Shown: positions 17,333-27,259, numbered from the stretch's first letter. The stretch is 64,000 nucleotides of DNA from CALBPI01 sp038531945 (GCA_038531945.1 JBCBBH010000002.1:62001-126000), one strand, 5' to 3'. Made by a program: numbers and translations. The notes: generated by a model not told the origin, from the letters alone.

Positions 17333-18475
17333 TTACAGTTTGCTGCAGCGTTCACGCGTCCAGACCAGTTCAACACGTCGGTTCTGCGCTCGACCCGTCG
17401 CTGTCCCGTTTTCCGCGATGGGACGGCTCTCGCCGAATCCTTGCGAGCTGAGTCTCGATGCGTCGATGCCTTCACCAATCAGGTACTGCATGACCGAGCG
17501 TGCACGTCGATCCGAAAGGTCCTGGTTGTAAGCTTCCGAGCCATTGCTGTCCGTGTGCGCGAGGACACGCACGGTATCCCCCGCATTTGCGCGAAGCTCG
17601 GCTATCACCGTTTCCAGGATGTTGATCGAGTCGCCGGTTAGTGCGTCGGAGTTGTTCTCGAAATTTACCCCCTCAAGGACTGAGGTCTCATCCCGACACT
17701 CCACCGGTGGTGGTGGCTCCGGCGTCGGCTCCATCTCCGGTTCGATCACCGGCTCGGGCTCGACAACCGGCTCTGGCGGAGGGGTGACCACGGGAGTAGG
17801 TTCAGAACGCGTGTCGTCGTGTGAACCAAAATAGCCGCCAAAGGTGAGACCGATGTAGTAGTGGTCACGGTCGAACAGATCGATGTCACCGCGCAGGAAC
17901 CAACGCTCGGCAAACCGCAACTGCCCGCCGATCCCGGCAGCCAGTTGGATGTCGGTTTGCTTCTCGAACGGGATGCGCGAGTCGGTTGCCTCGTTGTCGA
18001 TGGCTGACACACCCAGGCGCGCAAACGCGTTCCATCGCGATTGCGGTTCGTTGAGCCAGCGAGACACCATCAAAGACGGCGTCTGGTAGTCGATACCGGC
18101 GCCGGGCACGAGAGCCTCAATTGCCGGATCGACATTACCAAGACCTGCTTCACCGCCGTCGGTCCAGGTCAGTTCAACCGACCATTTCGGATCGAACTGC
18201 CAGCCGAGGAAAGCCTTCCAGCCGGTATCGCTGTCGTCGTTGGTAGAAAACCCACCGGCTTGACCTTCCGGGTCAACATGCGTGAGACCCAACCCGACAC
18301 CGCCGTACCAGCAGTCCTCGAACTGATCGTCTTCGTCGCTGCACAGGTGATCGGCTTGTGCCTCACTCATCGGCAGCGAGAAAGCGATCAGCACGATCAG
18401 CGTGGCACCGCCGACGCGTCTTAGTCGTGCGCTTACCAGCAGCGCCAACATCATCAGGATGAATAGGATAGACAT
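17333..18475 (-). CDS. Possible internally started OmpA-family protein
   Basis: Within the giant gene an in-frame ATG (18475) has a canonical ribosome binding site, GAGGAG at 18489-18484, 8 bases before it. The resulting 380-residue protein would begin MSILFILMMLALL, contain a basic SARLRR patch and a good signal peptide core ending in SEAQA before DHLC, then a full OmpA barrel and OmpA C-terminal domain. That is the size and order of an ordinary OmpA protein. Whether it is made separately from the full-length chain is inference. Confidence 0.45.
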   Translation of the reverse strand: MSILFILMMLALLVSARLRRVGGATLIVLIAFSLPMSEAQADHLCSDEDDQFEDCWYGGVGLGLTHVDPEGQAGGFSTNDDSDTGWKAFLGWQFDPKWSVELTWTDGGEAGLGNVDPAIEALVPGAGIDYQTPSLMVSRWLNEPQSRWNAFARLGVSAIDNEATDSRIPFEKQTDIQLAAGIGGQLRFAERWFLRGDIDLFDRDHYYIGLTFGGYFGSHDDTRSEPTPVVTPPPEPVVEPEPVIEPEMEPTPEPPPPVECRDETSVLEGVNFENNSDALTGDSINILETVIAELRANAGDTVRVLAHTDSNGSEAYNQDLSDRRARSVMQYLIGEGIDASRLSSQGFGESRPIAENGTATGRAQNRRVELVWTRERCSKL

Positions 18476-21400
18476 GCTGCCTGCTCCTCGTACTGCAGTT
18501 TCCAAGCGTCCCTCATCGTCGTCGATGCGGTCAGGAATGCCATCACCGTCCTTGTCTCCGCTATCAGCGGAATCGGGAATACCGTCGTTGTCAGAGTCGG
18601 TATCGATCCAGTCTCCGGCACCGTCGCCATCCGTGTCGTTGGTCCCTTCAGTCTGATCATCCACACCGTCTCCGTCCGAGTCGGTGTCGCGCCAGTTTCC
18701 AAGACCATCGCCATCGGGATCGTCAGTCCCTTCGGTTGCATCCGGAATGGTGTCGTTGTCGCTGTCGGTATCGCGGAAGTCCGGCATGCCGTCCGAGTCG
18801 GTATCGTTCGGCTCGGTGGCATCGTCGATACCGTCGGCGTCAGCATCGCTGCCGCCTGTGGCATCGACATCGATGGCGTCATCGATGCCATCAGCGTCCG
18901 AGTCCATGCCGGTCAGCGGTGGCACAGCATCGGCTTCAACACTGTCATCCAGCGAATCTGCATCAGAGTCCGTGTCTCGCCAATCGCCGGTGCCGTCCCC
19001 ATCGGTATCGTCGGTTGTCTCGATGAGATCCGGAATGCCGTCGTCATCAGTATCGATGTCGAGGAAGTCGGCGGTGCCGTCAGCGTCTGTATCGTTCGGC
19101 TCGAGCGCATCATCGATACCGTTGCTGTTGGCATCCATACCCATCGTCAGATCAACGTCGATCTCGTTCGGAACACCGTCCGCATCGGCATCGTCGTTGC
19201 TGATCGGCGGAACCTGATCGGCTTCGGTCGTGTCGTCGATGCCGTCGTTGTCGGCATCGGTATCACGCCAGTTGCCGACGCCGTCGCCATCACGATCCGC
19301 TGACGATTCGATGATGTCAGCGATTTGATCGTTGTCGCTGTCGAGATCGAGATAGTCCGGTATGCCGTCACCATCGGTGTCGGTGTTGCTCGCCAAACCT
19401 TCATCAGCATCCGAGATGCCGTCCATGTCGGTATCAGTCGCATCACCAGGACCGTTCGGCATGCCGTCTGTGACGTCAGGAATACCATCGCCATCCGAGT
19501 CGGTCGGATCATCGATCACGCCATCGCCGTCGCCATCCGCATCGGCGTCGGGTGTGCCGGCGATATCCGGAACACCATCGTTGTCCGAATCGGTATCGCG
19601 CGCATCCGGCAGGCCGTCGCCATCGGTATCCGGCAGGACGTCGATCGGCGTCGTGCCATCGTCGGCGCGACCATCGTTGTCGACATCCGGCAGACCACCT
19701 TCGATGACATCGTTGATGCTGTCGTTGTCGCTGTCGAGATCGCGGAAGTCCGGCACGCCATCGCCGTCGGTGTCGACAGATGGGTCGGCATCGGCGATGT
19801 CGTCGACAATGCCGTTACCGTCCATATCGGCGCCGCCGGTGATGCTGGCGTCGTAAGCATCATCGATGCCGTCGTTGTCGGAATCGACACCCGATGGACC
19901 CTCTGCGGAATCGAGCAGTCCGTCGCCGTCGCTATCGAGGTCACGGAAGTCCGGAATGCCGTCGCCATCCGTGTCTTCAACACCCTCGATCGCATCCGGG
20001 ATGCCGTCGCCGTCGGTATCGATGTCGCGGAAGTCAGGCGCGCCGTCACCGTCGGTGTCGACCGGCTCTGCGTTGTCGTCGAAGCCGTTGGCGTTCTCGT
20101 CCATGCCACCGGTCTGGTCGACGTCGAAGGCGTCATCGATACCATCGCTATCGGTATCCATGCCCGACGGCATCGGTAGATTGTCCGCCTCGATGAAGTC
20201 GGGGATGTTGTCCGAGTCGCTATCGGTATCGATGTAGTCCGGCACGTTGTCGCCGTTCGTATCGGTTTCACCTTCGAAGCTGTCCTGGATGCCGTCGCCA
20301 TCTGAATCAAGATCCAGATAGTTCGGTGCACCGTCGCCGTCCGAGTCGAGCGGGATGAACTGATCGTCGATGCCGTCGCCGTCGTCGTCCATGCCACCGG
20401 TCAGATCGACGTCGATGGCGTCATCGATACCATCGCCGTCCGCATCTTCGCCGGTCAGTGGCGGCTGCATCATCTCCTCGCGTTCGTCAGGGATTGCATC
20501 GTTGTCGCTGTCGGTATCTTCAAAGTCCGGGATGCCGTCACCATCGGTGTCACCCATGCCTTCGATTGCGTCGGCGATGCCGTCACCGTCCGTATCGGTC
20601 GGTAGTGATGTATCGCGTCCGCCGAAGCCATCCGGATCGCCATCTGCGACGTCAGGGATGCCGTCTCCATCGGAGTCGGTCGGGTCGTCGATCTCGCCAT
20701 CACCGTCTCCATCCTCGTCAGCGAAAGGCGTACCAGCGATATCCGGCGTGCCGTCGTTGTCAGAGTCGAGATCACGGTAGTCCGGGATGCCGTCGCCGTC
20801 CGAGTCAGGCACATCGCCCGGTTCGACCGGGTCCTGTCCGGGATCGGCCAGACCGTCCATGTCCTCGTCCATCTGGCCGCCTTCCGTCACATCGGGAATG
20901 CCATCGTTGTCGGAATCGAGGTCACGATAGTCCGGTACACCGTCTTCGTCGGTATCGGTGCCAGCAGGACCTTCAGCCGCGTCGCTGATGCCATCGTTAT
21001 CGGAATCGGTATCCCGATAATCCGGCGTCCCATCGCCATCGGTGTCGACCGGCTCGAACGCATCGTCGATGCCGTTGCCGTCCGCATCCGTGCCGCCGGT
21101 TTGGTTCACATCGATGGCATCATCGATGCCGTCGTTGTCGGCGTCTTCACCGGTCAGTGGCGGGATGTTGTCGGCCTCATCAGCGTCGTCGATGCCGTCA
21201 CCGTCCGAGTCGGTATCGCGGAAATCCGGAACGCCATCTCCATCGGTGTCGTCGCTGCCTTCGATAACGTCCGGGATGCCATCGTTGTCGGAATCGCGGT
21301 CGAGATAGTCCGATGTTCCATCGCCATCAGTATCGATCGACTCGGGGCCTTCGTCGGCGTCAGGGATGCCGTCGTTGTCCGAATCGGAATCGCGGAAGTC

Positions 21401-24400
21401 GGGCACACCGTCGCCGTCGCTGTCGACGTTGCCTTCGACCGCGTCGTCGATGCCGTCACCGTCGGAGTCGGTATCCCGGAAATCGGGCGTGCCATCACCG
21501 TCGGTATTGACCGGGTCGAACGCGTCGTCGATGCCGTTGCCATCGGCATCGGTACCGCCAGTGACGTCGACGTCGATCGCATCGTCGATGCCATCCGCAT
21601 CCGCATCGTTGCCGCTGAGCGGCGGTACGTTGTCGGCTTCGTCAGTGTCGTCGATGCCGTCGCCATCCGAGTCCGTATCACGGAAGTCGGGCGTGCCGTC
21701 GCCGTCCGTATCGTCGTTACCTTCGATGATGTCAGGGATTCCGTCATTGTCCGAGTCCGTGTCCAGGTAGTCCGGAGTTCCGTCACCATCGGTATCGAGC
21801 GTGGCTGGCCCTTCGTCCTCGTCGCTGATGCCGTCGTTGTCGGAATCGGGATCGCGGAAGTCCGGAATGCCGTCACCGTCCGTATCGGTCGTTGGCTCGT
21901 CGGCGTCACTGATGCCGTCACCGTCGGAATCGAGATCCAGGAAGTCCGGTGTGCCGTCTCCGTCCGTATCGACAGGTTCGAACGCATCGTCGATGCCGTC
22001 GCCGTCATCGTCCGTACCGCCGGTCACGTCCACATCGATCGCGTCGTCGATGCCATCGCCATCTGCGTCATTGCCGGTGAGTGGCGGCAGGTTGTCCGCC
22101 TCGTCCGCATCGTCGATGCCGTCGCCGTCAGCGTCGGTATCGCGGAAGTCAGGCACTCCGTTTTCATCGGTGTCGTCATCGCCTTCGATGATGTCGGGAA
22201 CGCCGTCGCCGTCGCTATCCAGATCACGGAAGTCCGGCGTGCCGTCTTCGTCCGTGTCCGCATCGACCGGACCTTCATCCTCGTCATTGATGCCGTCGTT
22301 GTCGGAATCCGTATCGAGGAAGTCGGCAGCGCCATCTCCGTCTGTGTCGACAGGCTCGAATGCGTCGTCGATGCCGTTGCCGTTTGCATCATCACCGCCA
22401 GTCACATCGACGTCGATCGCATCATCGATGCCATCGTTGTCCGCGTCGTCACCCGTCAAGGTGGGGACGTTGTCAGCTTCTTCGGTATCGGTGAAGCCAT
22501 CGTCATCCGAGTCGGTGTCACGGAAGTTCGGCGTTGAGTCGCCGTCAGGGTCACCCGCGCCTTCTATAACGTCCGGAACACCATCGTTGTCCGAATCGGT
22601 ATCGAGGTAGTCAGGCGTGCCGTCTGCATCGGTATCGACGGGCTCGAACCTGTCGTCAATGCCGTTACCGTTTGCGTCTGGGCCCTCGGTGATGTCGGTG
22701 TCGATCGCATCATCGATGCCGTCGTTGTCCGCGTCGTTGCCGGTCAAGTCGGGAATGTTATCGGCCTCGGCACTGTCTTCGATGCCGTCGTTATCCGAAT
22801 CGATATCTCGATAGTCCGGAATGCCATCGCCGTCACTGTCGATCTCACCTTCGATGACATCGGGAATGCCGTCGCCATCGGAGTCGATGTCGAGATAGTC
22901 CGGCGTGCCGTCGCCATCGGTATCCACTGGTTCAGCGGCATCATCGAAACCATCGCCGTCCGCATCGGTGCCACCCGTCGCGTCAACATCAAATGCGTCG
23001 TCGATGCCGTCGAGGTCCGCGTCGTTGCCTGCCAGATCCGGGACGTTGTCGGCCTCGTTGCTGTCGAGGATGCCGTCATTGTCGGAGTCGGTGTCGAGGT
23101 AGTCCGCGTTGCCGTCACCGTCGCTGTCGCCGTCACCTTCAAGGATGTCCGGAATCCGGTCATTGTCGCTGTCCGTGTCTGCGTAGTTCGGGATGCCGTC
23201 GCCATCGGTGTCGTCCGGCTCGAACGCATCGTCGATGCCGTTACCATCGGTGTCTTCGCCTCCGGTGACATCCACATCAATCGCATCGTCGATGCCGTCA
23301 CCGTCGCCGTCCAAACCGGTCAAAGGCGGCAACGTCGTGGTTTCTTCGTTGTCCGGGATGCCGTCGTTGTCGCTGTCTGGATCTTCGTTGTCCGGGATGC
23401 CATCTCCATCGGTGTCGCCGGTACCCTCAATGTTGTCCGGAATACCGTCGCCGTCCGTGTCCGGCAGAACACGCAGATCGCCGGTGCTGTCGACTGTATT
23501 GCCGGCTGCGTCGTTCGTTGTGATGTCCGGTTCGCTGCCGATATCCGAACCCGTGCCGGTGCACACCACCTCGCCGCCGCTCTCGGCGCCGCATGTCATG
23601 CCGGGAATCGTGATACCTCCGCCGGTTTCGACACCTGTGCAAGTAGCGGTCACCGTGTCGTTTGGCAGTGCAGGATTGGGGTCAAAAACACACACTGCCG
23701 GAACGATGACAATATCGATCCCTACGGGTGTTGCGACGTTCTCATCAGAATCGCCACCGAGCGCGATGGATTCGTTGGGATTGCCATCACCGTCTGGGTC
23801 TGGATCGCTGCCGCTCGTTGAAAGATCGACAACCTGTTCGAATCCGCCCGCGATCTGTGAGCTTGAGATTCCCGCTTGAGTTTCAAAGGTGGCTTCTGTT
23901 ACCGCGCCGAAATCGACGCGCACCGTGTAGACGATGGTTGTCGTCGTGTTGCCCGCCAGCGTATCGGTGCCCGATAGCAAATTTGGCTGGCCATCTGCGT
24001 CATAAGCTGTCGCCGGACCCGTTAAGCCACCGTTCAAAGTCGGGGTTCCAATCAGCGTGATCGACGTTGCGCCCGGGAAGTCTTCGGCCAGGTCATCGGT
24101 GACTTGAATATTGATTGCATCGTTGTCGCCGAGGTTCTCGAGCGTCAGCGTGAATTCGAGGTCGAACACTGCTCCGGTTGTGCCCACGCGCGTTTGGTTG
24201 GTCAGCGCTTTCGCGATGCCAATGTTGACGAAGTTGCAATCAAACGCTGCGATCGGGGCGATATCAAAGAAAGTCCCGTCGGCGCCCGCGGTGCCATTGA
24301 AGTCGCCTCCAGAGGCTCCGGTGCCACCCAAGCCACCCGCGATAGTTGTTAAAGCCGGACTCGAGCCGCGGCTCGTATCAGAGAACCAGATGACGCCACC

Positions 24401-25858
24401 CGAGCCGCCACCACCGCCACCATCGAGCGTTTGCAGGCTAGATCCGCCGTTGCCTCCCACGGTCAAGATGTTGAAACCATCGACCGTCGAATTATCTGTG
24501 TGAATCAATACGGTGCCACCGGCGCCACCGCCGCCACCGCCTTCCGAGGCGGCTGTACCCCCGCTGTCTCCGTTGGCCGAGATAGTGCCGCCGTTACTCG
24601 AAGCCGAAATCGCGGTCGCACGGATAAAGACCATGCCGCCACCGGCCTGGCCACTGGATACCGTAAGGTCAAGCTGGCCAGTATCGTCGCCATTGCTGGC
24701 GCCGCCACCGCCACCCATGATCATTCTTGCCGGAGTTGCGGCAAAGTGCTGCGGGAACGGTGCTCCGCCGATTCCTTCGTCACCGCCAGCCTCGACGCCT
24801 TGTCCGCCGCTGCCGCCGGCACCGAAGTTGCCGCCACCGCCGCCACCGGCATCCTCACTGCCGCCGCCGCCTGAGCCCGCATTGCCCGGAGCGCCTAACC
24901 CTGCGTCTCGGGTCCAGTCAGTACCGGCAGGCCCGAGATCGTCGGTCCCCGCGTAGCCATCCGGACCGGTTTCCTCACCATTGGTGGAGGGCTCCTCAGC
25001 GAGCAGAACGCGAGAGAACAATCGTTGCGGTAGGCCCGCGATGCCTTCGCCCTTAAAGCCAAAGTTGCCGGTAACGCCGGCTGTGCTATCCGAGCGTTCC
25101 GGGAAGAACTGGCCGCCACGATAGCCGCGACCGTCCGCGTTGAAGCTGCCGCCGTCCAATGACAGAGTCTGGCGTACGTTGATCGCGCTAATGCCGCCCC
25201 AGCGGCCGTTCCAACGGTCGGAGACGATTTCGCCCGATAGTGCCAGGTCTGCGAATTGCGGAACTTTGACAACTTGATACCGACGAAATCCCTGAGTCGT
25301 CGAGATCGTATCGGAGTTGGTGTAATTGTTGAGGAGGCCACCCGTGCCGCTGTTCCCCTCGATCGGAATTGCGCCGCCGCTTACGGGGCCAGTCGCGACA
25401 ACGAACTCGTAGAGACCGACCGTGAAGTTGGCATTGTTGAGCGAACCGGCTTGCGTTAAGCCGCCGGCGCCATCCCCGTAATCTCCGGTTGCAAGATGGT
25501 TATTCGACGTATCGATGTCTGCGCCGATCATCTGCAGCACAAGTAAGACGGCGCCCGCTTCGATGGTCGTGGATACGGAAGGGTGGAGATTGGATGCCTG
25601 CCCGCCGAGCGCAGTGTCGATCGGAATCGAAGTCGCGCCAGCCGGTACCGTTGTGTCGGAGACCGTTGGATCGGGCGCGGCGTAGTACACGTTCACTCGA
25701 ACCTCTGGATCACTGACGGAGACCTGCCCCGTCGAGCCGGTCGAGCAAACCGGAACCGCGTGGCTGTTGCCGGCAGCCATCACTACTAAAAATCCTGTGG
25801 TTACGGTAACCAGTTGGCGCGTCGAAGTGCGCAACAATCCGAGGCAAGTCCGGAGCAT
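17333..25858 (-). CDS. Giant surface protein: Gly-rich, DUF11, Asp-Gly repeats, OmpA module
   Basis: About 2841 residues. Order of parts: signal peptide (ends SHA); an exported N-terminal region with very Gly-rich stretches (about 320-530); a DUF11-like domain (about 545-690); about 1650 residues of acidic repeats of the type DTDGDGIPD (about 800-2445), as in thrombospondin type 3 repeats that bind calcium; a hydrophobic tag GAGSMSILFILMMLALL ending in SARLRR (about 2460-2480), like a C-terminal sorting signal; a second signal-peptide-like segment ending MSEAQA; an OmpA-like 8-strand barrel (about 2505-2680); a Pro/Glu linker; and an OmpA peptidoglycan-binding domain (VRVLAHTDSNGSEAYNQDLSDRRA). 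ATG 25858 has AGGGGG 6 bases upstream; ATG 25864 is in frame but lies directly against it. Probably a calcium-binding cell-surface adhesin or spacer anchored by OmpA. The middle may be a join of two proteins. Confidence 0.85.
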   Translation of the reverse strand: MLRTCLGLLRTSTRQLVTVTTGFLVVMAAGNSHAVPVCSTGSTGQVSVSDPEVRVNVYYAAPDPTVSDTTVPAGATSIPIDTALGGQASNLHPSVSTTIEAGAVLLVLQMIGADIDTSNNHLATGDYGDGAGGLTQAGSLNNANFTVGLYEFVVATGPVSGGAIPIEGNSGTGGLLNNYTNSDTISTTQGFRRYQVVKVPQFADLALSGEIVSDRWNGRWGGISAINVRQTLSLDGGSFNADGRGYRGGQFFPERSDSTAGVTGNFGFKGEGIAGLPQRLFSRVLLAEEPSTNGEETGPDGYAGTDDLGPAGTDWTRDAGLGAPGNAGSGGGGSEDAGGGGGGNFGAGGSGGQGVEAGGDEGIGGAPFPQHFAATPARMIMGGGGGASNGDDTGQLDLTVSSGQAGGGMVFIRATAISASSNGGTISANGDSGGTAASEGGGGGGAGGTVLIHTDNSTVDGFNILTVGGNGGSSLQTLDGGGGGGSGGVIWFSDTSRGSSPALTTIAGGLGGTGASGGDFNGTAGADGTFFDIAPIAAFDCNFVNIGIAKALTNQTRVGTTGAVFDLEFTLTLENLGDNDAINIQVTDDLAEDFPGATSITLIGTPTLNGGLTGPATAYDADGQPNLLSGTDTLAGNTTTTIVYTVRVDFGAVTEATFETQAGISSSQIAGGFEQVVDLSTSGSDPDPDGDGNPNESIALGGDSDENVATPVGIDIVIVPAVCVFDPNPALPNDTVTATCTGVETGGGITIPGMTCGAESGGEVVCTGTGSDIGSEPDITTNDAAGNTVDSTGDLRVLPDTDGDGIPDNIEGTGDTDGDGIPDNEDPDSDNDGIPDNEETTTLPPLTGLDGDGDGIDDAIDVDVTGGEDTDGNGIDDAFEPDDTDGDGIPNYADTDSDNDRIPDILEGDGDSDGDGNADYLDTDSDNDGILDSNEADNVPDLAGNDADLDGIDDAFDVDATGGTDADGDGFDDAAEPVDTDGDGTPDYLDIDSDGDGIPDVIEGEIDSDGDGIPDYRDIDSDNDGIEDSAEADNIPDLTGNDADNDGIDDAIDTDITEGPDANGNGIDDRFEPVDTDADGTPDYLDTDSDNDGVPDVIEGAGDPDGDSTPNFRDTDSDDDGFTDTEEADNVPTLTGDDADNDGIDDAIDVDVTGGDDANGNGIDDAFEPVDTDGDGAADFLDTDSDNDGINDEDEGPVDADTDEDGTPDFRDLDSDGDGVPDIIEGDDDTDENGVPDFRDTDADGDGIDDADEADNLPPLTGNDADGDGIDDAIDVDVTGGTDDDGDGIDDAFEPVDTDGDGTPDFLDLDSDGDGISDADEPTTDTDGDGIPDFRDPDSDNDGISDEDEGPATLDTDGDGTPDYLDTDSDNDGIPDIIEGNDDTDGDGTPDFRDTDSDGDGIDDTDEADNVPPLSGNDADADGIDDAIDVDVTGGTDADGNGIDDAFDPVNTDGDGTPDFRDTDSDGDGIDDAVEGNVDSDGDGVPDFRDSDSDNDGIPDADEGPESIDTDGDGTSDYLDRDSDNDGIPDVIEGSDDTDGDGVPDFRDTDSDGDGIDDADEADNIPPLTGEDADNDGIDDAIDVNQTGGTDADGNGIDDAFEPVDTDGDGTPDYRDTDSDNDGISDAAEGPAGTDTDEDGVPDYRDLDSDNDGIPDVTEGGQMDEDMDGLADPGQDPVEPGDVPDSDGDGIPDYRDLDSDNDGTPDIAGTPFADEDGDGDGEIDDPTDSDGDGIPDVADGDPDGFGGRDTSLPTDTDGDGIADAIEGMGDTDGDGIPDFEDTDSDNDAIPDEREEMMQPPLTGEDADGDGIDDAIDVDLTGGMDDDGDGIDDQFIPLDSDGDGAPNYLDLDSDGDGIQDSFEGETDTNGDNVPDYIDTDSDSDNIPDFIEADNLPMPSGMDTDSDGIDDAFDVDQTGGMDENANGFDDNAEPVDTDGDGAPDFRDIDTDGDGIPDAIEGVEDTDGDGIPDFRDLDSDGDGLLDSAEGPSGVDSDNDGIDDAYDASITGGADMDGNGIVDDIADADPSVDTDGDGVPDFRDLDSDNDSINDVIEGGLPDVDNDGRADDGTTPIDVLPDTDGDGLPDARDTDSDNDGVPDIAGTPDADADGDGDGVIDDPTDSDGDGIPDVTDGMPNGPGDATDTDMDGISDADEGLASNTDTDGDGIPDYLDLDSDNDQIADIIESSADRDGDGVGNWRDTDADNDGIDDTTEADQVPPISNDDADADGVPNEIDVDLTMGMDANSNGIDDALEPNDTDADGTADFLDIDTDDDGIPDLIETTDDTDGDGTGDWRDTDSDADSLDDSVEADAVPPLTGMDSDADGIDDAIDVDATGGSDADADGIDDATEPNDTDSDGMPDFRDTDSDNDTIPDATEGTDDPDGDGLGNWRDTDSDGDGVDDQTEGTNDTDGDGAGDWIDTDSDNDGIPDSADSGDKDGDGIPDRIDDDEGRLETAVRGAGSMSILFILMMLALLVSARLRRVGGATLIVLIAFSLPMSEAQADHLCSDEDDQFEDCWYGGVGLGLTHVDPEGQAGGFSTNDDSDTGWKAFLGWQFDPKWSVELTWTDGGEAGLGNVDPAIEALVPGAGIDYQTPSLMVSRWLNEPQSRWNAFARLGVSAIDNEATDSRIPFEKQTDIQLAAGIGGQLRFAERWFLRGDIDLFDRDHYYIGLTFGGYFGSHDDTRSEPTPVVTPPPEPVVEPEPVIEPEMEPTPEPPPPVECRDETSVLEGVNFENNSDALTGDSINILETVIAELRANAGDTVRVLAHTDSNGSEAYNQDLSDRRARSVMQYLIGEGIDASRLSSQGFGESRPIAENGTATGRAQNRRVELVWTRERCSKL
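18473..18489 (-). promoter_or_regulatory. Internal Shine-Dalgarno and ATG
   Basis: GAGGAG, an 8-base spacer and ATG on the minus strand, in frame with the giant gene, placed exactly where the repeat region ends and the OmpA part begins. Confidence 0.5.
18530..23460 (-). repeat. About 5-kb coding array of Asp-Gly repeats
   Basis: Degenerate short tandem repeats coding for units such as DTDGDG-x-PD and DSDNDGIPD. A higher-order module of roughly 95-130 residues recurs 12 times, recognised by PPLTGxDADxDGIDDAIDVD then TGGxDxDGxGIDD. On the plus strand the low-complexity pattern creates long open frames without stops, which are artefacts. The array shows codon-level variation, so the copies are old or under selection for protein sequence. 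Confidence 0.9.
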
Positions 25859-26063
25859 GTGCATCCCCCTGATTCAATGCAAAGCTTGTTTCCCCAACGT
25901 GGACTATACCGGTTCACGACAAAGTCACATAAACGCGGTGCACGTGGTTGAAGTTCGAGTGCAATGATTCGTATCACTCGAAACGGATTTTGACTTAGAC
26001 ACGAGAACGCGCGCAGAAATCGACGGTCGCCAAATGCCATTCGCGAGCGTTATCGTGTGAACT

Positions 26064-26093
26064 TATACTGAGCGCCGCCCGCGATTGCGGGCG
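26064..26093 (+). promoter_or_regulatory. Possible -10 element and leader hairpin before the AraC gene
   Basis: TATACT at 26064-26069 looks like a -10 box; no convincing -35 is seen. It is followed by the 7-bp hairpin CGCCCGC-GATT-GCGGGCG (26076-26093), just upstream of the GAAGG ribosome binding site of the AraC-type gene. The rest of the 255-base gap to the giant gene shows nothing clear. Confidence 0.3.
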
Positions 26094-26113
26094 CATTGTG
26101 AAGGCGTTTTTGG

Positions 26114-27259
26114 ATGACGTTCGACTGGCGTACCGCGTTGCTTCTCTTATTGGTCGCACCACTGCTGCCGATCATGGCGGCGCTGAGTGTCCGATCGGCG
26201 GAAAAGCGCGCCGCTATGTTTTTCTGTGCCTGGCTGTTGTGCTGGGTATTGCTGACGACGCCATCGATAATTGGCTTCGCAGGTGCGTATCAAAATTTCC
26301 CGTGGTTAACGTTTGCCCCGTTCGATACCGAGCTGTGGTTGGGGCCGCTCCTCTATCTCTACACTCTGTCACTCACCCGTCGTGACATGCCGTCGCGTTG
26401 GTGGTTGTGGTTGCTGCCTGGTGCCGCTCAAACCACTTACTACACGCTGTGTTTCGTGACGCTTGGCGATCCACAAAGCAAGTTTGCATATGCACGCGCG
26501 TTTCACGAGCCGTTTGTGATACCGGTTGAATCGGTCGTGGCTGTTGCGCTCGGCATTGTCGGTGTGACGATGAGTTGGCAAGAGACGCGACGTTACCGTG
26601 CCTGGTTGTCGCATTCCCATTCATCGATGCGCGAGTTCGATTTGACGTCACTGAGGCGCTTTCTCGTGATCATGGTGGGGTTGGTCGGACTATGGTCTGT
26701 GGTCGAGGTGCTGCAGTTGATTGTTGGTCGATTCAGTTACACAGGCGTCGCGATCGTCTTGATGTGTGCCGGGCTTGCAATTTTCTGGCTGGCCATCGAT
26801 TTGCTGACGCAGGCGGATCGGGTGTACCCGAAAATGTCGGTCGTGCCGGAGAAGATAGATGCCGACGCGAATCGGTCAGCAGCGAGCAAATGGTCGGTTG
26901 AGACATTGCGGGACGCTGTTCGTCGTGGCGGATGGCATCGCGACGCCGGATTGACCATCCGGGGGTTGGCTCGACACCTTGCCACCAATGAATCGACACT
27001 CTCATCTGCGATTAATGCCGTACCCGATCTGAACTTCAATGCGTTCATCAACCGATTGCGATTGGAGGAAGTCTGCGAGCAGTTGCTCGATCCGGGCGAT
27101 CCGCGATCCGTGTTGGAGATTGCGCTCGACGGTGGGTTTGGTTCAAAGGCGACCTTTAACCGAACCTTCAAAGATCAGATCGGTATGACCCCGAGTCAAT
27201 GGAAGCGCCGCGGCCAGACGTCTCAAATTCCCGATATGTTAGGTTTTCCGGGAACTTGA
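26114..27259 (+). CDS. Membrane-bound AraC-family regulator (7TM-AraC)
   Basis: A 381-residue protein. Seven hydrophobic segments occupy about residues 5-235, then a cytoplasmic AraC HTH domain fills the last 110 residues (LARHLATNESTLSSAINAVPDLNFNAFINRLRLEE and IALDGGFGSKATFNRTFKDQIGMTPSQWKRR). Such regulators are thought to sense a signal in or at the membrane. It lies 56 bases upstream of an exported S41-like protein gene on the same strand, a likely target or partner. Confidence 0.85.
   Translation: MTFDWRTALLLLLVAPLLPIMAALSVRSAEKRAAMFFCAWLLCWVLLTTPSIIGFAGAYQNFPWLTFAPFDTELWLGPLLYLYTLSLTRRDMPSRWWLWLLPGAAQTTYYTLCFVTLGDPQSKFAYARAFHEPFVIPVESVVAVALGIVGVTMSWQETRRYRAWLSHSHSSMREFDLTSLRRFLVIMVGLVGLWSVVEVLQLIVGRFSYTGVAIVLMCAGLAIFWLAIDLLTQADRVYPKMSVVPEKIDADANRSAASKWSVETLRDAVRRGGWHRDAGLTIRGLARHLATNESTLSSAINAVPDLNFNAFINRLRLEEVCEQLLDPGDPRSVLEIALDGGFGSKATFNRTFKDQIGMTPSQWKRRGQTSQIPDMLGFPGT

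Noticed and set aside
21101..22537. Long plus-strand open frame (and others at 19325-20179 and 18684-19217) opposite the Asp-Gly repeats
   Set aside because: The low-complexity coding repeat yields stop-free complementary frames with monotonous Val/Ile/Asp/Ala or Ser/Pro composition; no domain or ribosome binding site supports them.
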